Assembly: GCA_903823665.1 (NCBI GenBank)
Contig: CAIJTR010000075.1
Span: forward strand, 1-34,034
Direction: 5' to 3'
Source of the DNA: an uncultured Rhodospirillales bacterium
Lineage (GTDB): Bacteria > Pseudomonadota > Alphaproteobacteria > Acetobacterales > Acetobacteraceae
Length of the DNA stretch: 34,034 bases
The notes under the pieces: model-generated
Told to the model about the DNA's origin: nothing
What the model saw: the letters and a program-made list of their open reading frames with translations, nothing else
Databases searched by the model: none
Made by a program: the position numbers and the translations under genes
Shown: in pieces, positions 1-7,312 of the stretch
Layout of the letters: every line of letters starts with the position of its first letter
Numbering within the stretch: position 1 is the stretch's first letter

Positions 1-1
1 C

Positions 2-502
2 CGCAGCCTGCTCGGCAGCCTGTTCGGCAGCAGCCAGCCGGCTCCCCAGCCCTACCCACAACAACCCTATCCGCAGCAGGCCTACGCTCCGCCGCCACCG
101 CAATACGCCCCCGGCTATGCCCCCGGCATGTTCCAGGGCTCGGGTTCCGGCTTCCTTGGCGGTGCGCTGCGCACGGCCGCCGGTGTGGCTTGCGGCGTGA
201 TGGCGGCGAATGCGCTGAGCGGCCTGCTCAGCGGCGGGCATCATGAGCAAGAGAACGCCTCGTTCGGCGGTGCCGGCGGTTTTCTGCCGCAGCAGTCCTT
301 CCCCGGCGAAGCCGCTCCGTGGGCGGGGCCGGCCGCGAGCACATACGACTCCGGTGATCAGGGTGGAGACGCCAAAACCTATGCCGCCCCGCAAAGCAGC
401 GGCTGGACGGACAACAGCGCGTCTACCGATAGCGGCTGGACCGACACCAGTTCGTCCAGCGACAGCGGCTGGTCAGACACCAGCGCATCAGACCAGACCT
501 AA
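2..502 (+). CDS. DUF2076-type protein, C-terminal part (5' end outside window)
   Basis: The reading frame is open from the first bases of the window, so the N-terminus is missing. The visible part begins with a Pro/Gln/Tyr-rich low-complexity linker (PQQPYPQQAYAPPPP), followed by a Gly/Ala-rich hydrophobic block around GSGFLGGALRTAAGVACG and a GGHHE motif. In DUF2076 proteins this hydrophobic block follows an N-terminal helical domain, which would lie upstream of this window. The last 35 residues are three near-copies of an 11-residue unit starting SGWTD or SGWSD. Function is not established; family members are described as periplasmic or sensor-like. A hairpin follows the stop codon closely. 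The family call rests on the hydrophobic block and linker only, so it is moderate. Confidence 0.65.
   Translation, partial: RSLLGSLFGSSQPAPQPYPQQPYPQQAYAPPPPQYAPGYAPGMFQGSGSGFLGGALRTAAGVACGVMAANALSGLLSGGHHEQENASFGGAGGFLPQQSFPGEAAPWAGPAASTYDSGDQGGDAKTYAAPQSSGWTDNSASTDSGWTDTSSSSDSGWSDTSASDQT
398..496 (+). repeat. Three tandem 33-bp units encoding SGWTD repeats
   Basis: The units start at 398, 431 and 464 and each begins agcggctgg. They translate as SGWTDNSASTD, SGWTDTSSSSD and SGWSDTSASD. The period is a multiple of three, so a change in copy number would leave the frame intact. The repeat forms the extreme C-terminus of the DUF2076-type protein. Confidence 0.8.
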
Positions 503-511
503 TATGCGACT

Positions 512-539
512 GGCCCAGCCGGGTTTATCCGGCTGGGCC
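512..539 (+). terminator. Strong hairpin after the DUF2076-type gene
   Basis: An 11-bp perfect stem (ggcccagccgg / ccggctgggcc) encloses a 6-base loop and begins nine bases after the stop codon. The following T run is short (ttcccgct), so it resembles a Rho-independent terminator with a weak U tract. It ends about 48 bases before the next start codon. Confidence 0.7.
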
Positions 540-587
540 TTCCCGCTAGGCTTCTTCCCGAGGCGTGCTGCTAAGGGGGAAAAACTC

Positions 588-1619
588 ATGCGTCGTCTTC
601 TGTTCGTCGTGCTCTCGATGGCCTACGTGGCACCTGGCGCCGCCCAGTTGCCGGATCGCTATTACAAACCCGTCAAGGAGGTAGCCCCGACTCTGCTGCC
701 CTTCACGGCGAACGGCGTGTCAGCAGCGCTTCCGGTCTACACCTCCGTTGACTGGAATGTGCCGCACCCGGAACTCACCCGTGCGGTGCTGATCTTCCAT
801 GGCCTGCTGCGCAATGCCGATGTGTATTTCGAATCCGGGCTGCAGGCGCAGTCGGCGGCTGGCAAAGAGGGTAGAAAGGCGATTGTGGTCTCGCCGCAGT
901 TTTTAACGGATTACGACATCAAGGCGCACAACCTGCCCGCCATGACGCTGGGCTTTGGGCCAGATAGTTGGGCGGGAGGCGAGAATGCCATCACGCCGGG
1001 GCCAGTGAGCGGATTTGCCGGAATCGACGCTGTGCTGGCGCATCTGGCGGACCGAACGCTGTTTCCGAACATCAACACCGTTATCGTCGCTGGTTTCTCC
1101 GCCGGTGGCCAGGTGGTGCAACGCTACGCCGTGGCGGGCGAGGGCGAGGCGGCGCTGACAAAGGCGGGGATCGCAACGCATTACGTCGTCTCCGACCCAT
1201 CCTCCTACCTCTATTTTGACCCAGCACGGCCAGATCCCAAACCCAGCTGCAAAACGCAGAACAGCTGGAAATATGGCTTCGACGCAGATGTGCCGCCCTA
1301 CGTGACCGCGACACCTGCGGCACTTGAGGCGCGCTACGTCACGCGCTCGGTGGTCTATCTGGTCGGCGGCGACGACACCGACCCCAATCACCCGGTGCTC
1401 GACAAATCCTGTGCCGGCGAGGCGCAGGGGCCGCACCGTTTCGCCCGCGCGCACGCCTATTTCAGCATGATCCAGCAGCGCCACCCCACCGGCATCAACC
1501 AGATGCTGATCGACGTACCCGGCATCGCGCATGAGGGTGGCAAGATGTTCAACACCACCTGCGGGCTGGCGGTGTTGTTCGGAACCAAAGGTTGTGCCGC
1601 GCTGGACGGGGCGAAGTGA
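588..1619 (+). CDS. Secreted alpha/beta-hydrolase, unknown substrate
   Basis: The product is 343 residues. The start at 588 is preceded by a purine-rich ribosome site (aaggggga) and gives a signal peptide (MRRLLFVVLSMAYVAPGAAQ), so it should act in the periplasm or outside the cell. A much longer upstream extension of the frame overlaps the previous gene and is rejected. The nucleophile elbow is GFSAGG with the serine near residue 171. An upstream IFHGLLRN strand is typical of the oxyanion region, and an AHEGGKM histidine lies near the C-terminus as candidate catalytic His. Four cysteines in the C-terminal half could form disulfides. The fold is clear; the reaction (esterase, lipase or peptidase-like) is not. 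The next gene begins one base after the stop, so the two are probably co-transcribed. Confidence 0.8.
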   Translation: MRRLLFVVLSMAYVAPGAAQLPDRYYKPVKEVAPTLLPFTANGVSAALPVYTSVDWNVPHPELTRAVLIFHGLLRNADVYFESGLQAQSAAGKEGRKAIVVSPQFLTDYDIKAHNLPAMTLGFGPDSWAGGENAITPGPVSGFAGIDAVLAHLADRTLFPNINTVIVAGFSAGGQVVQRYAVAGEGEAALTKAGIATHYVVSDPSSYLYFDPARPDPKPSCKTQNSWKYGFDADVPPYVTATPAALEARYVTRSVVYLVGGDDTDPNHPVLDKSCAGEAQGPHRFARAHAYFSMIQQRHPTGINQMLIDVPGIAHEGGKMFNTTCGLAVLFGTKGCAALDGAK

Positions 1620-1620
1620 G

Positions 1621-2328
1621 ATGAGTTTCAAAGGCTTCAGACCAGAAGCAAACGCGTTTCTCACCGAGCTTGCCGCCAACAACAATCGCGAATGGTTCCT
1701 GGCGCACAAGGCCGTCTATGAGGAGGCGGTGGTGGCCCCGTTCCGCCTGCTGCTGGCCGACGTGATCTCCGCCCTTGCCGCTCGTGACCTCCCGATCACC
1801 GGCGATCCGCAAAAGGCGATCTTTCGCGTCCATCGCGATGTGCGCTTCAGCAAGGACAAAACGCCCTACAAAACCCATGCCGGTGCGGCACTCAGCCGTC
1901 CCGGCGGCGGCGTGCATGGCGGCGTGATCTACATCCATGTCGAGCCCACCGGCAGCTTCCTGGCCGCCGGCTTTTGGAACCCGGAACGCGAGGCACTCGG
2001 CGCGTTGCGGGAGGCAATCTACACCCAGCCACAGCGTTTTGCGGACATCGAGGCGGGGCTCGCGAAGGCAAAACTCAAGATCGACGCCACCGAAAGCCTT
2101 ACCCGACTGCCGCGCGGCTTCGAGGAGGCTGAGGGCGAGGCGTTGCAGGCGGCGTTGCGGCTGAAATCCTTCACCCTTAGCCGTCCGATCACCCCCGCCC
2201 GGCTTTCGAGCGCCAAACTGGTGGGCGATATCGTCACCTTCACCGAACAGGCGCTGCCGCTGTTACAATTCGGCTGGAATGCGCTGTCGGTGCTTGATCC
2301 GACGGATTTGAAGCGACAGAAGCGGTAG
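1621..2328 (+). CDS. DUF2461 (TIGR02453) family protein
   Basis: This 235-residue cytosolic protein has the hallmarks of the DUF2461/TIGR02453 family: FKGFRPEANAFLTELAANNN then REWFLAHKAVYE at the N-terminus, and a conserved RVHRDVRFSKDKTPYKTH block around residue 65-85. Length matches the usual 220-240 residues. The biochemical role is unknown in the family. It starts one base after the stop of the secreted hydrolase, which suggests translational coupling. It converges on ygfZ, with only six bases between the two stop codons. The start at 1621 is chosen because family homology begins there; an upstream extension would run into the hydrolase gene. Confidence 0.85.
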   Translation: MSFKGFRPEANAFLTELAANNNREWFLAHKAVYEEAVVAPFRLLLADVISALAARDLPITGDPQKAIFRVHRDVRFSKDKTPYKTHAGAALSRPGGGVHGGVIYIHVEPTGSFLAAGFWNPEREALGALREAIYTQPQRFADIEAGLAKAKLKIDATESLTRLPRGFEEAEGEALQAALRLKSFTLSRPITPARLSSAKLVGDIVTFTEQALPLLQFGWNALSVLDPTDLKRQKR

Positions 2329-2334
2329 GTGTCG

Positions 2335-3150
2335 CTACTCCGCCGCCTTCGCGCGCATCCATTCCGGCAGCACCGCTACAAGCGTGGCATTGCCGCATCG
2401 CAGGCCGTCCGCACCTATGGCGTCGAGACGCAGCAGCGCCATTGCGGTATCGCCGACGCCGAAGCGCAGCGTGCCGACCTCCTGCTCACCGGCCATGACC
2501 GGCTCACCGGGCTCGGCGAGGTGACCCGCCACCCGCACCGGTACGAGGCGACGCTTCAGCAGGCCGCGGTATTTGGTGCGGGCGGTGAGTTCTTGGCCCA
2601 TATAGCAGCCCTTGGTCCATGAGACGCCGCCGAGCTCGTCGAAGCCTGCTTCCAACAGCACGCTTTTGTCCGCCTCCATGTCGCGCGATCCGTCCGGCAG
2701 ACCGAGGGCGATGCGGTGGGCGTGCCAGTCCGCCACGATCGCGGTGTCACCAAGCGGGGACGCGGCGAGCACGCGAAATCCGGCAGCCGGCAGACGGGGG
2801 TCGGGGGCGATGATCGCGTCAGCCAACACCGGAATTTCGCCCCACACGACATGCACAGCGAACTCCGCACTCACGTCGCGCAGTGCCACCTTGGAGCGAA
2901 GGCGGTAGCGGCTGAGGGTTTTGGTGAGCATGGCCGCATGGCCTGCCTCGCATTCGAGCAGCAGGCGCTCGCCCTCGGCCATGATGAAGAAATCAGCCAG
3001 CCACTTCCCCTGCGGCGTCAGCAAGGCCGCCCAAACGGCGCGGCCGGGTGATGCCAGCGCCACATCGTTGGACACGAGGCCTTGCAGGAACGACACGCTC
3101 TCCGCCCCGGTCACCTCCACCACGCCACGGTCTGTCAGCTGCACGATCAT
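2335..3150 (-). CDS. ygfZ: Folate-binding protein YgfZ (iron-sulfur cluster maintenance)
   Basis: The product is 271 residues. The family signature is the cysteine motif KGCYMGQELTARTKYRG at about two thirds of the protein, matching the K-G-C-Y-x-G-Q-E motif of YgfZ/GcvT-related proteins. The N-terminus (VEVTGAESVSFLQGLVSNDV) is also typical. YgfZ is a tetrahydrofolate-dependent factor that helps assemble or repair Fe-S clusters in enzymes such as MiaB; that role is known from the family. The open frame extends upstream to 4251, but only as an antisense shadow of the dihydroorotase gene, so I start at ATG 3150. The gene is divergent from pyrC across 84 bases that must hold both promoters. Confidence 0.9.
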   Translation of the reverse strand: MIVQLTDRGVVEVTGAESVSFLQGLVSNDVALASPGRAVWAALLTPQGKWLADFFIMAEGERLLLECEAGHAAMLTKTLSRYRLRSKVALRDVSAEFAVHVVWGEIPVLADAIIAPDPRLPAAGFRVLAASPLGDTAIVADWHAHRIALGLPDGSRDMEADKSVLLEAGFDELGGVSWTKGCYMGQELTARTKYRGLLKRRLVPVRVAGHLAEPGEPVMAGEQEVGTLRFGVGDTAMALLRLDAIGADGLRCGNATLVAVLPEWMRAKAAE

Positions 3151-3234
3151 GCGATTCTCCCTCCCCCTGACATGGCAAGCACGCGATGGCCATGCAAGAT
3201 TGCCCCACCGTACAGCCTGGCCAAGGAGTCTCCC

Positions 3235-4557
3235 ATGCAAGCCCATTTCGATCTGATCCTGCGTGGCGGCATCGCCGTCCTGCCCTGGGGCGAGATTTCG
3301 GCCGATATCGGCGTGCGGAACGGTCGCATCGCCGCCATTGGCGTGCCCTCCGACGCGACCGCTGAGACGGTGTTCGACGCCACCGGCCTGCACGTGCTCC
3401 CCGGCCTGATCGACCCGCATGTGCATCTGCGTGACCCCGGTGACGCCGCCATCGAGAGCATTCCCACCGGCACCAAGGCCGCGGTGCTGGGCGGGCTGAC
3501 TGCCGTGTTCGACATGCCCAATACCAATCCCTCCATTACAAATGTGGCGCAATTGGAATGGAAGCAAGATTACGCCGAGCACAAGGCGTGGTGCGACATG
3601 GGGCTCTATGTCGGCGGCACCAAGACCAACATTGCCGAACTGGCGAGCCTGGAAGTGCAGCGCGGCGTATGCGCGATCAAGGTATTCGCGGGGTCTTCCA
3701 CCGGCGATTTGATGGTGGAGGATGACGAGAGCCTGGAGAAGCTGATGCGCGCCGGCCGCAGGCGTATCAGCTATCATTCCGAGGATGAATACCGCCTGCA
3801 GGCGCGCAAGCCGATGTTCAAATCCGGCGATCCCTATAGCAGCCACATGGAATGGCGCGACGTGGAGGCGGCGTTTCTGGGCACAAGGCGCCTGATGGCG
3901 CTGGCCCGCAAAACCGGGCGGCCCGCGCATATCCTGCATGTCTCGACGGAGGAGGAGCTGGATTATCTCAAAGATTTCCGCGACGTGGCGACCGTCGAGC
4001 TGCTGGTGAACCATCTGACGCAGGTGGCCCCGGATTGCTACGACCGCCTTGGCGGCTTTGGCGTGATGAACCCGCCCATCCGCGACCAGCGCCACATGGA
4101 TGCGGCGTGGCGAGCCGTTGCGGATGGCACGGTGGACACCATCGGCTCCGACCACGCCCCGCACGCACATGCCGCGAAGCTGAAGCCGTGGCCGGAATGC
4201 CCGGCGGGGCTGACCGGCGTGCAGACGCTGGTGCCGATCATGCTCGACCACGTGAATGCCGGACGGCTTTCCCTCGCCCGCATGGTCGATCTGATGTGCG
4301 CCGGGCCTGCAAGGGTGTACGGCGCGGTGGGCAAGGGGCGCTTGGCTGCCGGCTATGATGCCGATTTCACCCTGGTGGACATGAAGGCGCGGCGGACGAT
4401 TGAGAACAAATGGATCGCCTCACCCTGCGGCTGGACACCGTTTGATGGGATGAGCGTCACCGGCTGGCCGATGGCGACGATTGTGCGCGGGAATGTGGTG
4501 ATGCGCGACGATGAGGTGCTGGGCGAGCCGAGTGGGAAGTTAGTACACTTCGCCTAG
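3235..4557 (+). CDS. pyrC: Dihydroorotase-type cyclic amidohydrolase
   Basis: The product is 440 residues. It starts at 3235 behind a good ribosome site (aaggag at 3223, six bases upstream). Metal ligands follow the amidohydrolase pattern: DPHVHLRDPG (H62, H64), a lysine in CAIKVFAGSSTG (K149, probably the carboxylated bridging Lys), H181 in YHSEDEY, a histidine in AHILHVSTEE (about 235) and D306 in SDHAPH. The enzyme would interconvert carbamoyl-aspartate and dihydroorotate in pyrimidine synthesis. The K-x-F-x-GSSTG pattern is seen in dihydroorotases that carry a bridging lysine. An allantoinase or hydantoinase is the main alternative, as the folds are the same, but the MPNTNP and HVST segments favour dihydroorotase. 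A clear terminator follows. Confidence 0.85.
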   Translation: MQAHFDLILRGGIAVLPWGEISADIGVRNGRIAAIGVPSDATAETVFDATGLHVLPGLIDPHVHLRDPGDAAIESIPTGTKAAVLGGLTAVFDMPNTNPSITNVAQLEWKQDYAEHKAWCDMGLYVGGTKTNIAELASLEVQRGVCAIKVFAGSSTGDLMVEDDESLEKLMRAGRRRISYHSEDEYRLQARKPMFKSGDPYSSHMEWRDVEAAFLGTRRLMALARKTGRPAHILHVSTEEELDYLKDFRDVATVELLVNHLTQVAPDCYDRLGGFGVMNPPIRDQRHMDAAWRAVADGTVDTIGSDHAPHAHAAKLKPWPECPAGLTGVQTLVPIMLDHVNAGRLSLARMVDLMCAGPARVYGAVGKGRLAAGYDADFTLVDMKARRTIENKWIASPCGWTPFDGMSVTGWPMATIVRGNVVMRDDEVLGEPSGKLVHFA

Positions 4558-4570
4558 CCCGCATCGCACT

Positions 4571-4610
4571 CGGGCGACGCAGGGGCTCGACCTCGTCGCC
4601 CGATAATTTT
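4571..4610 (+). terminator. Rho-independent terminator after pyrC
   Basis: The stem cgggcgacg (4571-4579) pairs with cgtcgcccg (4594-4602). An inner agg/cct pair extends it past one bulged base, leaving a seven-base loop. The downstream strand continues ataatttt. It lies 13 bases after the pyrC stop and ends the housekeeping block before the glycosyltransferase gene. Confidence 0.8.
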
Positions 4611-4689
4611 CTATCAACACTCAAATTCTGTCGGGCATGATGCATTAAGGCGTTATCCACCAATTCCGGTATTTGGGAGAGAAAGGGCG

Positions 4690-5931
4690 ATGCCCGACAG
4701 CTCTGTGTGGGACCAAAGGAAGGCGACAGCCGGGGCATCGCAACTGCCTCGGGTCAGCGTGGTGATCGTCAACCACAATTACGGCCGGTTCCTGGCTGAA
4801 GCCGTCGCGTCCGTGCGAGAGCAGAGCTATCCCAACATCGACTGTGTGATCGTCGATGACGCATCGACCGATGACAGTGCAGATGTCATTTCTGCGATCA
4901 CAGCACATGATCCGACTGTGCGATCAGTGCTTCTCGCGCGAAACAGCGGCCAGACCGTTGCAAGTTTTGCCGGGCTGGCTGTGGCAGATGGGGACTTTGT
5001 CGTGTTCCTCGACGCCGATGATTTGCTGATGCCGGACTGCATCGCCACGCATATTTACGTCCATCTCTCCAGCAGGCGGCATGTGGGCCTAACCTGCGTT
5101 GACATGGTGCAATCCCGCGATGGCCGCGTTGTTGTGGCCGGGTTGGAAGCGATGGCGCATTATCTGATGCAGTCGGGGTTCCGCCCGGCGATGGAGTTCC
5201 GGCCTGCCGATGCCACCGGCGTATGGCCGCTGGGGCTGCCGGGCGCTTCCATATTGCAGCACGTGGCGTATGTGCCGCCGGGCCGGGTGGGGTGGTGCTG
5301 GTCGCCAACGTCTGGGAATTGCTACCGCCGGGATGCGCTGGCGCTGCTCGAAGGCATCGCCGGGGTCGAGCAGTTGCGGCTTTCGACCGACGTGTTGTTC
5401 TGCGCGGGCATCAGCAACCTCACCGGCAGCCTGCTGATCGACAGGCCCATGGCGATCTATCGCCTGCATGGGGCCAATCAGGGAACCCAGGCACCGCAGC
5501 TTGATCATATGCGCGCCATCCGCCCCGAGAATGAAATGTCGCGCATGGCGCTCAAAATGCTCGCCGACCACATGGTGCTGCGGGCAGACGAAATGGTGCG
5601 GCGGTTTTGGGAGACAGACTCGTTTCTGCGGACCATTGCAGCGTTTGATGCGGTCGATGGCTTCGACGAACTGATTGCGGGCAACCGCGAGCCGCTTTCG
5701 CGCGCCGTGGGGGCAGAGGCATTCGACGCATGGGTGCGGCGATACGACAAAGCGCCCGTCGCTGTTCCGGAGCCTGTGGCGGAGGCGTTGCGCGTGGACG
5801 AACCAGCCCCACTGCCAGAGCCACTGCCAGAGCCACTGACAGAGCCACTGACAGAGCCAATACCGGCGTGGCCGCGGCGCGTGGCACGGCGGGCAATCAG
5901 GCGTGTGGCGCACGCATTGAGGGCGATCTGA
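4690..5931 (+). CDS. Family 2 glycosyltransferase with repeat-bearing basic C-terminal tail
   Basis: This 413-residue protein has a GT-A fold N-terminus: VSVVIVNHNYGRF at about residue 22, IDCVIVDDAST at about 53, and a metal-binding D-A-D in VFLDADDLL (D108, D110). It should transfer a sugar from a nucleotide-sugar; donor and acceptor cannot be read from sequence. There is no transmembrane segment. After about residue 350 it leaves the catalytic region for a Pro/Glu-rich stretch containing four PLPE/PLTE units. It ends in an arginine-rich helix (WPRRVARRAIRRVAHALRAI) that could bind membrane or a partner. Its stop overlaps the start of the radical SAM gene (TGATG), so the two products are probably made in a fixed ratio and work together. 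A purine-rich site (gaaaggg) precedes the ATG. Confidence 0.85.
   Translation: MPDSSVWDQRKATAGASQLPRVSVVIVNHNYGRFLAEAVASVREQSYPNIDCVIVDDASTDDSADVISAITAHDPTVRSVLLARNSGQTVASFAGLAVADGDFVVFLDADDLLMPDCIATHIYVHLSSRRHVGLTCVDMVQSRDGRVVVAGLEAMAHYLMQSGFRPAMEFRPADATGVWPLGLPGASILQHVAYVPPGRVGWCWSPTSGNCYRRDALALLEGIAGVEQLRLSTDVLFCAGISNLTGSLLIDRPMAIYRLHGANQGTQAPQLDHMRAIRPENEMSRMALKMLADHMVLRADEMVRRFWETDSFLRTIAAFDAVDGFDELIAGNREPLSRAVGAEAFDAWVRRYDKAPVAVPEPVAEALRVDEPAPLPEPLPEPLTEPLTEPIPAWPRRVARRAIRRVAHALRAI
5809..5856 (+). repeat. Four tandem 12-bp units in the glycosyltransferase tail
   Basis: Two copies of ccactgccagag are followed by two copies of ccactgacagag and a partial unit (cca). They encode PLPE PLPE PLTE PLTE. 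The period keeps the frame, so copy-number change would only alter the length of the linker before the basic terminal helix. Confidence 0.9.
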
Positions 5932-7064
5932 TGGGGATGATCCAGGCGTTGCGGCGGCTGCGGCTGTGGGGTTTGTCGGGGGCTGACGCACCACAGGAAG
6001 CCGCGGGACAGGCTGAAGGCGCGTGGACGGGTGCGCCACGCTATCTGTTCCTGCTGATCAACAAGCGCTGCAATTTGCGCTGCCAGCATTGCTCGTTCTG
6101 GCAAGACAACGATGACGACCGGGCGAATTACCTCGACCGTGACGGGCGCAGGCGCGTGCTGCGCGAATTCGCCGCCCTCAACCCGCGCGGTGCCGTGGTG
6201 ATCTGTGGCGGCGAGAGCATGCTCGACCTTGAGGATTACTTCGACGTCTCGCGCACCTGCCGCACGCTGGGGCTCACCTGCATCTCGGTGGTGAACGGCA
6301 CCCGCATCCGGGACGTGGCGATGGCGGAGCGGATGATGCATGAGGGGCCGCACGAGATTTCCATCTCGCTGAACAGCCACCGCGCCGAGCTGCATGACCG
6401 CACGCGCGGGGTGGATGGCGCGTTTGAGAAGGCCACGAGTGCCATCCGGCGACTGGTGGAGGCGCGCAACCGCCTGGGTGTGCCGACGCGGATTTATGCC
6501 ATGGGGCTGGTGTTTGATGAGAATTACCAAGACCTTGAGGGCTTCTATGATTTCGTGCTGAACGATTTGCACGCCGACAAGCTCAAGCTGAATTTCCTGC
6601 AACCGAGCTTTGGTGACACGGTGGAGGACGTGTTCTTCGCCGAACACCACCGGATGGACGCCGATGCGCTGGCCGAAATCATCCGCCGCTGCGATGCGCG
6701 GTTTGGCCTGGGGCTGCGGCCGGAGTGGCTGGAGGTGGTGCAAATGTATCTGCGCTCGCTGTCCGGCATGAATGACGGCGTGCGCGGCTGGGCCTCTGGC
6801 ACCCGAACGTCAGCCCATATCTGCAACACCTATGAACGCAACATCATGGTCGACCATTACGGCATGGCACGTCTGTGCTTCTCAACCGAATTCCGCGGCG
6901 AGAAACTGGCAGCGGAGGGCGATCTGCGGCGGTTCTGGTTCGGGACGGATGACGTGCGGGCGGAGATGCGCGGGTGCAACCGGTTGTGCGGGATTAGCCA
7001 TAGTGTGCGGAGGCTGAGTTCGACGGTTGCGCCGGCGGGGCATGGGGTTGGGAGTGGGGGTTAG
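5931..7064 (+). CDS. Radical SAM protein with SPASM-like C-terminal cysteines
   Basis: The product is 377 residues. The [4Fe-4S]/SAM motif is CNLRCQHC (C47, C51, C54), directly after an LFLLINKRCN strand. A GGES SAM-binding motif follows at about residue 90. Four further cysteines near the C-terminus (C298, C316, C349, C353, with the last two in GCNRLCG) suggest an auxiliary Fe-S cluster of the SPASM/twitch kind. It should generate a 5'-deoxyadenosyl radical and modify a sugar, peptide or protein; the substrate is unknown. I start at 5931, inside the stop of the glycosyltransferase (TGATG overlap). The frame is open further upstream only as a shadow of that gene. The last 20 or so residues are Gly/Ser-rich and may be a degenerate extension. 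A decayed regulator fragment begins immediately after the stop, in the same frame. Confidence 0.85.
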   Translation: MGMIQALRRLRLWGLSGADAPQEAAGQAEGAWTGAPRYLFLLINKRCNLRCQHCSFWQDNDDDRANYLDRDGRRRVLREFAALNPRGAVVICGGESMLDLEDYFDVSRTCRTLGLTCISVVNGTRIRDVAMAERMMHEGPHEISISLNSHRAELHDRTRGVDGAFEKATSAIRRLVEARNRLGVPTRIYAMGLVFDENYQDLEGFYDFVLNDLHADKLKLNFLQPSFGDTVEDVFFAEHHRMDADALAEIIRRCDARFGLGLRPEWLEVVQMYLRSLSGMNDGVRGWASGTRTSAHICNTYERNIMVDHYGMARLCFSTEFRGEKLAAEGDLRRFWFGTDDVRAEMRGCNRLCGISHSVRRLSSTVAPAGHGVGSGG

Positions 7065-7220
7065 GAGAGGGCGCATCTGAAACAGGACGTGTTTGCGCGC
7101 TATCTCAGCCTCACGACCGGATGTGTTTCGCAGCTTGAGCACGGGGGGCGAAGCAACCGAGGGAGCCGGCGCTGGGTTCTGGACGTGATCCGGCGCAAGG
7201 GGATTGAGGCGATTTTGTAG
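7065..7220 (+). pseudogene. Decayed XRE/HigA-like antitoxin (C-terminal remnant)
   Basis: The frame ending at TAG 7218-7220 reads HLKQDVFARYLSLTTGCVSQ then LEHGG and ends VLDVIRRKGIEAIL. This closely resembles the helix-turn-helix and C-terminal tail of HigA/NadS-type antitoxins. Between about 7143 and 7178 the expected middle segment appears only in the neighbouring frame, as GAKQPREPAL. So the fragment carries one apparent base loss and a later compensating base gain. There is no start codon: the fragment abuts the radical SAM stop directly, and no toxin gene lies beside it. I read this as a dead remnant of a toxin-antitoxin locus. The family assignment is recognition from motif, not a search. 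Confidence 0.6.
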
Positions 7221-7302
7221 AGAGGCCATGTTGACGCGCAACGATACAGTGCAGAACAAGCTATGCGAGGCGAAAGCACGATTGGCGCGATCTGTATAAA
7301 AA

Positions 7303-7308
7303 TATAAT
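7303..7308 (+). promoter_or_regulatory. Candidate -10 element of the AT-rich ATPase gene
   Basis: A perfect tataat sits just upstream of the ATG at 7313, in an AT-rich patch that begins abruptly at about 7293. No good -35 is visible: ttggcg lies 15 bases upstream. If this is the real -10, transcription would begin at about 7315, which would exclude ATG 7313 and favour the in-frame ATG at 7355. Confidence 0.3.
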
Positions 7309-7312
7309 ATTT

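Noticed and set aside
2335-4251. Long 638-codon minus-strand frame
   Set aside because: Only 2335-3150 encodes a recognisable protein (YgfZ). The rest is antisense to dihydroorotase and has the His/Arg/Gly-rich look of a GC-rich shadow frame.
5505-6743. 412-codon minus-strand frame
   Set aside because: It is antisense to the glycosyltransferase and radical SAM genes, which carry clear motifs. Its own translation shows no domain.
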